Origin: HdN1 sp052035295
GTDB taxonomy: Bacteria; Pseudomonadota; Gammaproteobacteria; Pseudomonadales; Ketobacteraceae
Length of the DNA stretch: 7,041 nt
Assembly (NCBI GenBank): GCA_052035295.1
Contig: JBPOHS010000222.1
Location: 1-7,041, forward strand
Reading direction: 5' to 3'
Shown: positions 1 through 5,295 of the stretch, piece by piece
Position numbering within the stretch: the first letter of the stretch is position 1
How the letters are laid out: each line of letters starts with the position of its first letter
Program-made: the position numbers and the translations under genes
Notes under the pieces: generated by a model
Databases searched by the model: none
Seen by the model: only the letters and a program-made list of their open reading frames with translations
Told to the model about the DNA's origin: nothing

Positions 1-839
1 AGTCTCAATCGCTCGGTATTCCAGGCATTCATGAAAGGTTCGTGAATGAGCATTGAGATCAGGGAAGGAAATTTGTAGGCCATTTCGAGCACGCCGACTT
101 TTTCCAGCGATTCGAAAAGACGCAGGGACATGCGCTCGGACTGCCGCGCCGCAAAGGACACCAACGCTCCCGGAATCAGCGGCCACTGAAAGTCTACAAT
201 CGCCCGCGCGACCTGCACATCGAAAGCCGTTCCGACGCACCGAAAGCAGAGATGCTGAATCAGGGAAAAACTCAACAGTGACGTCAATACACTACTTAGA
301 AAATAACCGAAAATACCCCAGTCGCAGATCACGATGAAAGCGATGTTCATCGATAATCCACTCAACAACCGCGCCAGACTGAGCAAGGAAAATTGCACGG
401 ATTTGCGCTCGACAATCAGGGTTGCAGCGGCCGCCTGTGCGCTCATGTCCAGAAAGAATGCCAGCAGCGCCATGCATAGCAGGCCCTGATAACCGGCATC
501 ACCAAACAGAACTGTAGACAGCCCGCCACTGCCGGCCATGGCCAGCGCCGTCAATACAAGTGCAACAACGAACGTCACCCAATAGCCGGTACTGATGGCA
601 AGCGCTTTTCGCGCCTCAGGTTGCTCGTGATAAATCCGCACGATGGCGTTCTGGCTGCCATAGGCGAGCACGCTGGTAAGCAGTGCCATTGCTGCATCGA
701 CCATGCCGATGATGCCATACCCTTCTGTTCCCAGGGCGTGGGCGTAAAACGGCAACAGGATGAAAGCCAGCAGTTTCCCCAGCATGTTGGCTGCGGAATA
801 GATGGCGGCATGCCGAAAAGTATCCGCGATCCTGCTCAT
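1..839 (-). CDS. Polysaccharide (O-antigen/exopolysaccharide) flippase, Wzx-like, MOP superfamily; 3' end off the window
   Basis: I translated this by hand on the minus strand: ATG at 839-837, open for 279 codons to the window edge. The protein starts MSRIADTFRHAAIYSAANML, followed by GKLLAFILLPFYAHALGTEG and YGIIGMVDAAM. This is the usual first-helix pattern of polysaccharide_synt/Wzx proteins, where the strand 'LGxxxYG' follows helix 1. Further hydrophobic segments lie near residues 49-60, 86-103, 118-131, 150-172, 176-195 and 218-230. Residues 248-273 (VGVLEMAYKFPSLISML, then the HEPFMNAW region) match the conserved 'vGiYslaYk...l...pf..aW' segment of this family. Known role of the family: moving undecaprenyl-linked oligosaccharide repeat units across the inner membrane before polymerisation. 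The Shine-Dalgarno sequence is weak (GGGGCG just before ATG). An ATG at 849 is out of frame and a GTG at 875 is a poorer alternative. About one third of the protein is missing. Related polysaccharide genes probably lie beyond the left edge (inference). Confidence 0.88.
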   Translation of the reverse strand, partial: MSRIADTFRHAAIYSAANMLGKLLAFILLPFYAHALGTEGYGIIGMVDAAMALLTSVLAYGSQNAIVRIYHEQPEARKALAISTGYWVTFVVALVLTALAMAGSGGLSTVLFGDAGYQGLLCMALLAFFLDMSAQAAAATLIVERKSVQFSLLSLARLLSGLSMNIAFIVICDWGIFGYFLSSVLTSLLSFSLIQHLCFRCVGTAFDVQVARAIVDFQWPLIPGALVSFAARQSERMSLRLFESLEKVGVLEMAYKFPSLISMLIHEPFMNAWNTERLR

Positions 840-877
840 GTCGCCCCATCCGTGTGAAACCGTCCGGAAAAACACCC

Positions 878-895
878 CGGATGAATATTCACCCG
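878..895. promoter_or_regulatory. 18-bp imperfect palindrome, possible operator upstream of the flippase
   Basis: CGGATGAATATTCACCCG is a dyad with a perfect 10-bp AT-rich core, TGAATATTCA (882-891), and three more pairing bases on each side, interrupted by one mismatch (A881/C892). It ends about 38 bp upstream of the flippase ATG, where a repressor or activator site would be placed. No regulator gene is visible in the window, so the function is inferred from symmetry alone. Confidence 0.3.
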
Positions 896-915
896 CGCGG
901 TGATTCAGGCGCGGG
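892..915. repeat. GC-rich inverted repeat, 7-bp perfect arms
   Basis: CCCGCGC (892-898) pairs with GCGCGGG (909-915) around a 10-base loop. It overlaps the outer bases of the AT-rich palindrome at 878-895. In the flippase leader RNA it could form a stable stem about 53 to 76 bases ahead of the start codon. No T-run follows on either strand, so it is not an intrinsic terminator. Confidence 0.35.
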
Positions 916-945
916 CCGTTTCAGCGAATGCTAGAGTGATCGCAT

Positions 946-985
946 TGCAGAAATACGACAGGAAATGCAGAAATACGACAGGAAA
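946..985. repeat. Exact 20-bp tandem duplication (two copies)
   Basis: The unit tgcagaaatacgacaggaaa occurs twice back to back (946-965 and 966-985) without a mismatch. The repetition ends cleanly on both sides: 945 is T while 965 is A, and 986 is G while 966 is T. The 20-bp period is close to two helical turns, so both copies present the same DNA face. It lies 107-146 bp upstream of the flippase start. It may be a recent slippage duplication or a doubled binding site. Confidence 0.85.
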
Positions 986-1049
986 GTTCAGTGGATCAGA
1001 CAAAGTCCTGTAGGGCGGCAATGACTTTACTCCAGGACGCTGCCAGGCG

Positions 1050-1064
1050 GTATCACGTTGATAC
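1050..1064. promoter_or_regulatory. Perfect 15-bp dyad GTATCA-CGT-TGATAC, operator candidate
   Basis: Two perfect 6-bp arms surround a 3-base spacer. The size and symmetry are typical of sites for dimeric helix-turn-helix regulators. It lies roughly midway between the two divergent genes, about 285 bp ahead of the membrane-protein start and about 210 bp ahead of the flippase start. No cognate regulator is visible. Confidence 0.35.
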
Positions 1065-1148
1065 AGTTAATAAAACACATTACGGGCACAGGTTGCTCAG
1101 GGTTCGACGGCTTTTGGGAGAGACCGAAATCCTCTGCCATAACCAAAA

Positions 1149-1165
1149 GCGATAAACATTATCGC
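1149..1165. promoter_or_regulatory. Perfect 17-bp dyad GCGATAA-ACA-TTATCGC, operator candidate
   Basis: Perfect 7-bp arms flank a 3-base spacer, inside the most AT-rich part of the intergenic region. It has the same architecture (odd length, 3-base centre) as the dyad at 1050-1064, though the arm sequences differ. A perfect 7+7 match at this spacing is unlikely by chance in any one place, but many places were scanned, so confidence stays moderate. Confidence 0.4.
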
Positions 1166-1261
1166 GTCTGGATATTAACAACAGAAATAACGTCATGCTT
1201 TGTTCGCCGAACCAGCATGGAACGAGCTATCAGGTTTTTTCACCTATTCATGCAACTCTTA

Positions 1262-1291
1262 TTGACAGCCAGGTTCCGGCTCATCTTTACT
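1262..1291 (+). promoter_or_regulatory. Possible sigma-70 promoter for the 526-residue membrane protein
   Basis: A perfect TTGACA -35 box (1262-1267) is followed after 18 bases by TTTACT (1286-1291), which matches the -10 consensus at three of six positions. Transcription would start near 1298, giving an untranslated leader of about 50 bases that includes the hairpin at 1315-1335. The -35 is strong but the -10 is poor. Confidence 0.35.
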
Positions 1292-1314
1292 GCATGCAGA
1301 TACACCTGCTCGGT

Positions 1315-1341
1315 TGAGCGGTGATCAATCGCTCAGGAGGG
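1315..1341 (+). promoter_or_regulatory. Leader hairpin abutting a strong Shine-Dalgarno site
   Basis: TGAGCG (1315-1320) pairs with CGCTCA (1330-1335) around a 9-base loop. The last base of the 3' arm is the first base of the Shine-Dalgarno sequence AGGAGGG (1335-1341), which sits 7 bases before the ATG at 1349. The strong site fixes the start of the downstream gene. The stem could tune ribosome access, but its position may also be coincidental. Confidence 0.45.
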
Positions 1342-1348
1342 AATTGAC

Positions 1349-2929
1349 ATGACGCAATTCGAACCGGGGTTGATTCTGGGCGCGCTGTTGATCGTGATTT
1401 ACGCCACGGAACGCTTCAACACCCCACGCACCAACCGGGCATCCACCACCGCCGCCCAATATTATTCCGCCGCAGCCATCTACCTGCTGATCTATCTTCT
1501 GACCTATTTTGTCTTCAGCAAATATCCGCATCTGTTGAAGGTATTGATTGATGACGCCGAATTGCAGCAGCGCATGCAACAGCTGGATGCCGAGAATACT
1601 CCCATTCTGGTGGCCATGATTCTATCGCTGCTGGTACCCAAGCTGCCGTTGGTCCGCGAACTTGACCTGCGACTGCGCGTATTCCTGCACCGACTCGCCT
1701 CCATCCCGTTTGAAGCGATCCGCATGAGCAAAGAAGTGCAAGGCATGCGTTATGAGATTCCGCCGTCACTTCTGCCTGAATTGCGACAGGAAATGGAGGA
1801 TCGTAATTTTCCGGTCGCATTGGATGCACCGGAAAGTACCGATCCGATCGTGCGCAACTGGATGAACATTGCCGCCCTGATGCTGCAGTTACGCCATTGG
1901 GAAAAGACCCATCCCTACGCGGCCTTCATGCAGGAACGCGCTGGGCAATTGCAACGCATCCACGAGCGCTATCACCGCCTGTGCGCGAGCGCCATCAGCG
2001 CTTACGACCTGGCCCGGCAGGCCCATTCCCAATCCGGAATTCCTGCCTTGCAGGACGCTGTGACTCGCTTTCACCGCAATTTTCGCGCCGATGAAAAAAC
2101 ACTGTACGCTGAAATCTGCGACTTTATCAGTCAAGCCATACTAATACATTGTTTCCGTGGGCACACGCGCCGTTCGGCCCTGCAGAAATTGGGATTCAAA
2201 CCCACCATGACAGAAACCCCACAAGGCATCTCCGTGCATCAGGGCGTCATGCTTGCGGGCATGTTATTGATGCTGTTGTTGACCAGTTTCATTCTTTTTT
2301 CCCAGAACGTTGCCAATATCCAGCAAGTGCTGGTGCGTGCGGCAATGATCGTGTCGATTTATTCAGCGGCGGTATTCTTCGTGGTATACCCCAAAGAGAA
2401 ATGGCGATTCTTCCAATATGATGGTGGGCGATTTTATCCTGTTGCCGGTTATCTGGTGTCAGGACTCATGGCCATGCCGGTATGCATGGCCATCAACTTG
2501 ATATTTCGTACATTGATCAGTGTCAGCGCGGAAGGGGACACCGACATTACCCACGCTTTTTCAGCGGCCGTTAGCCGGTACGTCGATTTTTCGTACCCGT
2601 GGATGACCTTGTCATTTGTCGCTGCGATCTGCCTGGCCTTTCTGATTGACTGGAAGATCCCGATCCGCTTGGGGCAACGAATGCAGAAAGTCTGCAAGGC
2701 CGGCGTCATGATTATCGTGCTGATGAGTTTTACCTGGCTGGTACACGCGTGGCTGCTACAGATTTATCTCGCCAAGGGGATGATTTTTCCGGTACCGCTG
2801 GCCAGTCTGTTACGCAACGCAGCACTGATAGGCTACGTGCTGGGGTATTTTGTTCCCGCCTGGTTTATTCGCAGCTGCGAGCATCAACGCTCCCTGTCTG
2901 CCTCAAGGATGACCCCCGCTGCTGCCTGA
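1349..2929 (+). CDS. Unrecognised polytopic membrane protein, 526 aa
   Basis: I do not recognise this family. The start is well supported by AGGAGGG at 7-base spacing. Hydrophobic segments lie near residues 7-20, 41-57 and 85-98, then 297-318, 328-347, 363-386, 417-434, 451-471 and 491-508, giving a 3+6 layout. Residues about 99-296 form a mostly soluble, helical, charged domain with many Arg, His and Glu residues (LRHWEKTHPYAAFMQERA at 181-198). A Thr/Tyr-rich segment, TPRTNRASTTAAQYYSAA (25-42), precedes the second helix. I see no P-loop, HAMP, GGDEF, EAL, kinase or glycosyltransferase motif. The gene is monocistronic: divergent from the flippase and convergent with the aldolase-family gene, which it overlaps tail to tail by 46 bp. 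Its long structured upstream region suggests regulated expression. A sensor, transporter or envelope role is possible but unproven. That it is a real gene is fairly sure from length, start signal and coherent membrane topology. Confidence 0.85.
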   Translation: MTQFEPGLILGALLIVIYATERFNTPRTNRASTTAAQYYSAAAIYLLIYLLTYFVFSKYPHLLKVLIDDAELQQRMQQLDAENTPILVAMILSLLVPKLPLVRELDLRLRVFLHRLASIPFEAIRMSKEVQGMRYEIPPSLLPELRQEMEDRNFPVALDAPESTDPIVRNWMNIAALMLQLRHWEKTHPYAAFMQERAGQLQRIHERYHRLCASAISAYDLARQAHSQSGIPALQDAVTRFHRNFRADEKTLYAEICDFISQAILIHCFRGHTRRSALQKLGFKPTMTETPQGISVHQGVMLAGMLLMLLLTSFILFSQNVANIQQVLVRAAMIVSIYSAAVFFVVYPKEKWRFFQYDGGRFYPVAGYLVSGLMAMPVCMAINLIFRTLISVSAEGDTDITHAFSAAVSRYVDFSYPWMTLSFVAAICLAFLIDWKIPIRLGQRMQKVCKAGVMIIVLMSFTWLVHAWLLQIYLAKGMIFPVPLASLLRNAALIGYVLGYFVPAWFIRSCEHQRSLSASRMTPAAA

Positions 2930-3522
2930 TCCAATAACGCGCACAAGCGTGGCCCCAGGCAGGAAAGATCATCCGTCCAGGCAATAATGCCATCCTCATG
3001 ACCACCCATGGCGATCAGGTCGACGGCACGCTCCGCAATGATGGCCGCAACCGCCTCTGCCATTGCCGGTGTGCCATACCCGACCGAGGCCGGTGTTACC
3101 GGAATCGCCAGGGCGCCTGCCGCCCGCCACAGCAGCGGCGCATGAATATGCACGACATATTGCGCGCCAGGCACGCACTGATAAATCATGTGGTGTGTCA
3201 TCGCTTCTGACGAAGGCGGCACCGGACCTGTCGCCTGCACCCTGTTTTGATGAGGGTCACAGGACAGTACATGTGCGTAATGCTCGGGCGTCAGTTCGCG
3301 GAAATGCCCGGTCTGCGTTCCGCTCACCAGAAACCCCTGCCCGGGCAGCCGACAACTGACGTTACCAAAACCCACCCCGCCATAACGCGCCGCACACTGG
3401 CCAATGACACCCCGATCATGCAATCGCGTGCGCCAATGATTGAGCGCCGCCCAGCCTTCGCAGGTAACGGCCTTGCCAGGCTGCCATTGCAACCGGTACT
3501 GGGTAACGCCATCCAGCAACAT
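2884..3522 (-). CDS. Class II aldolase/adducin-family protein (FucA/AraD/MtnB-like fold), 212 aa
   Basis: The family signature is clear: GNVS at residues 53-56, SGT at 67-69, SSEA with Glu106 at 104-107, HIH at 125-127, and a third histidine in GHEDG (His175). In E. coli L-fuculose-1-phosphate aldolase the zinc ligands are three histidines (92, 94, 155) and the catalytic acid is Glu73. The 19-residue spacing from the acid to the first His is identical here, so the metal site looks complete. Members cleave or dehydrate sugar phosphates (FucA, AraD, RhaD, MtnB). The substrate cannot be told from this sequence, and no kinase or isomerase of a sugar pathway is nearby. Length is normal. An in-frame TAG at 3534-3532 rules out an earlier start. 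GGAG (3538-3535) lies 12 bases upstream, a long spacing. The start is 18 bp after the antiporter stop, so it is probably co-transcribed. The last 46 bp overlap the convergent membrane-protein gene. Confidence 0.9.
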   Translation of the reverse strand: MLLDGVTQYRLQWQPGKAVTCEGWAALNHWRTRLHDRGVIGQCAARYGGVGFGNVSCRLPGQGFLVSGTQTGHFRELTPEHYAHVLSCDPHQNRVQATGPVPPSSEAMTHHMIYQCVPGAQYVVHIHAPLLWRAAGALAIPVTPASVGYGTPAMAEAVAAIIAERAVDLIAMGGHEDGIIAWTDDLSCLGPRLCALLDQAAAGVILEADRER

Positions 3523-3540
3523 GATGCTTGTCTACTCCGA

Positions 3541-5280
3541 TCAGGATTTGGTGTGCTGCATTTGCCAGGCACGTTCGATATCGATGCGATGGCGCGCCAC
3601 TTCTTCGGACACCCCCACGCTGGTCAAGACGCGGCTGGCCAGCTGCAGACTGGCTTCGACCGTTTCGGGCACCACATCGGTGGCACCGAGCCGGCGCAGG
3701 CGCAACGCGTGTTCCGCATCGCGGGCACGGGCAAACACCGGCAATAACGGCCAATGTGCACGCACCACGCCCACCACACGCTCTGCACCGGATGGGTTAT
3801 CCATGGTAATGACCAGCGCCAGGGCGCGATCGATGTGTAATTTCTTCAGCATTTCGACCCGCGAAGCATCCCCGTAGAACACCGGCATGCCTGCCTGAAA
3901 ATAGTGGGAAACGACGTTGGCATGCTTGTCGAGGGCGACATACGGAATGCCCTCCGTATCCAGCAGGCGCACCAGTGAGCGGCCAACGCGACCAAACCCG
4001 GTGATGATGACATGACCCTGCAGATCCACAGGGAGATTGTCTTCAAGATGCTTTTCATCGGTGTGTGCGCGGGTTTCCCAGTGGACTGCCAGCTTGCGCC
4101 CCAACGCTGCAACAAACGGTGTCAGCATCATCGACATACCAGTAACGATCAGCATGAAGTACCCAGTCTCCTTGGGCAGAATACCGCCAGCCATGGCAAG
4201 CCCGACCACCACAAACGCAAACTCGCCGCCCTGCCCCAGCAGCAGCCCGGCTTCCATGGCCGTGGGTTTGGGCACCTTGAACAACACGCCGAGGGCGAAA
4301 ACCACGGTCGCTTTCATCAGGAACAACCCTGCCACCGATCCCAGCAGCCACCCCAGATGCTCACCGACAATACGATAGTCGATGCCCATGCCCACCGACA
4401 TGAAGAACAAGCCCAACAACAAACCCTTGAAAGGTTCCATGGTCACTTCAATTTCATGGCGAAACTCGGTTTCCGCCAGCAACATGCCGGCGAGAAAGCC
4501 ACCCAACGCCATGGAAAGACCAAACGATCCGGTTGCCGACGCCGCCAGCAACACGATCAACAAGGTGAGCGCGACAAACATTTCCACGCTGCGTGACAAC
4601 GCCACCATATGGAATAACGGCCGCAGCAAGATGCGCCCCAACAGGTACATGCAACCGATGACCACCGCTGCCTGTCCAAGCGACATGGCGAGCTCGAGAC
4701 CCAGCCCTTCATCGCCGGGCCGACTGAGAAAACTGACCAGGAACAACAAGGGCACCACCGCCAGATCCTGCAGCAGCAGAACCGCAAAACTGGTGCGGCC
4801 CAGCAATGTGCTCATCTGTTGCCGCTCGATCAACAACTGCATCACCACCGCTGTCGACGACAGGGCGAGACACGCGCCCAGAATCACCGAGGCACTCACG
4901 CTGTTTCCGAACTGATACGCAGTAACGCCGATCAGGCCTGCCGTTATCAGGACTTGCAGGCTGCCCATGCCAAATACCAGTCGACGCATTCCCCACAAGC
5001 GGTCAAGCGAAAGATCCAGACCAATCATGAACAGCAGAAAGATGACGCCGAGCTCGGCCACTCCCTTGACCACCTCGAGATCGGTGATCACGACATAAGT
5101 CAGCAAAGGGAAAGAGGCCACCCACAAGCCCAGCCCGAATGGCCCGACCAGGCCGCCCACGACGAGGTAACCCAGCACGGGCGGAATACGAAAACGATGC
5201 AGTAACGGCACCAGAATGCCGGCCGCCAGCAACAGGACGACGATTTGCTGCCAACCCGGCAGCCCGTGGGTGCTTTCCAA
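3541..5280 (-). CDS. CPA2 monovalent cation:proton antiporter, KefB/KefC/YbaL-like, with C-terminal TrkA-N domain, 579 aa
   Basis: Residues about 12-395 form the Na+/H+ exchanger membrane domain with some 12 hydrophobic segments. Landmarks are ALSSTAVVMQLL (139-150), LLLQDLAVVPLLF (168-180) with the conserved Asp172 of this superfamily, EPFKGLLLGLFFMSVGM (282-298) and GQGGEFAFVVVG (349-360). A charged linker (400-420) leads to a Rossmann TrkA-N domain from about 422: GFGRVG (428-433) for dinucleotide binding, Asp451 at the end of the second strand, YGDAS (469-473) and ARARDAEHALRLRRLGA (517-533). There is no TrkA-C domain. Known role: K+(Na+)/H+ exchange at the inner membrane, gated by ligands on the cytoplasmic domain; E. 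coli KefB/KefC respond to glutathione adducts. No KefF/KefG ancillary gene is adjacent. The start is TTG at 5280-5278, with GAGG (5290-5287) 6 bases upstream and an in-frame stop before it. It begins 15 bp after the preceding gene's stop. Confidence 0.93.
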   Translation of the reverse strand: MESTHGLPGWQQIVVLLLAAGILVPLLHRFRIPPVLGYLVVGGLVGPFGLGLWVASFPLLTYVVITDLEVVKGVAELGVIFLLFMIGLDLSLDRLWGMRRLVFGMGSLQVLITAGLIGVTAYQFGNSVSASVILGACLALSSTAVVMQLLIERQQMSTLLGRTSFAVLLLQDLAVVPLLFLVSFLSRPGDEGLGLELAMSLGQAAVVIGCMYLLGRILLRPLFHMVALSRSVEMFVALTLLIVLLAASATGSFGLSMALGGFLAGMLLAETEFRHEIEVTMEPFKGLLLGLFFMSVGMGIDYRIVGEHLGWLLGSVAGLFLMKATVVFALGVLFKVPKPTAMEAGLLLGQGGEFAFVVVGLAMAGGILPKETGYFMLIVTGMSMMLTPFVAALGRKLAVHWETRAHTDEKHLEDNLPVDLQGHVIITGFGRVGRSLVRLLDTEGIPYVALDKHANVVSHYFQAGMPVFYGDASRVEMLKKLHIDRALALVITMDNPSGAERVVGVVRAHWPLLPVFARARDAEHALRLRRLGATDVVPETVEASLQLASRVLTSVGVSEEVARHRIDIERAWQMQHTKS

Positions 5281-5290
5281 ACTATACCTC
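5278..5290 (-). promoter_or_regulatory. Shine-Dalgarno site fixing a TTG start of the antiporter
   Basis: GAGG at 5290-5287 is spaced 6 bases from TTG at 5280-5278. The TGA of the preceding gene (5298-5296) is in the same frame, so translation cannot begin further upstream except at a CTG. The first in-frame Met codon is well inside the membrane domain. TTG is therefore the best-supported start. Confidence 0.7.
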
Positions 5291-5295
5291 AGCCA

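Larger units (their letters stand above)
840..1348. other. Divergent intergenic region, AT-richer, rich in repeats and dyads
   Basis: This 509-bp stretch separates the starts of the flippase (minus) and the 526-residue membrane protein (plus). By hand count, 1061-1260 is about 43% GC, clearly below the neighbouring coding sequence. It holds a 20-bp tandem duplication, at least three inverted repeats with short spacers, a TTGACA box and a pre-Shine-Dalgarno hairpin, each listed separately. The only ORF of any length (1058-1324, plus, 88 codons from TTG) lacks a convincing ribosome binding site and protein-like composition, so I do not call it. I see no tRNA or transposon end. Confidence 0.7.

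Noticed and set aside
616..849. Start of the flippase at ATG 849
   Set aside because: That ATG is in another frame and gives an Arg/His-rich sequence without membrane segments. The frame from 839 gives a clear Wzx-like protein.
1084..1099. GGGCAC...TTGC resembling a sigma-54 -24/-12 promoter
   Set aside because: The spacing between the GG and GC elements is one to two bases too short.
1058..1324. 88-codon plus-strand ORF from TTG in the intergenic region
   Set aside because: There is no convincing ribosome site, it starts with TTG, its composition is not protein-like, and it runs through the operator-like dyad and promoter candidate.
2869..2880. 12-bp perfect palindrome TCGCAGCTGCGA as a terminator for the aldolase transcript
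   Set aside because: It is short, has no usable loop and no T-run, and lies inside the coding sequence of the convergent gene.
4012..4915. Plus-strand ORFs of 177 and 194 codons opposite the antiporter
   Set aside because: They are antisense shadows of a well-supported gene, rich in Gln, His, Pro and Arg as expected from the reverse complement of a GC-rich membrane protein.
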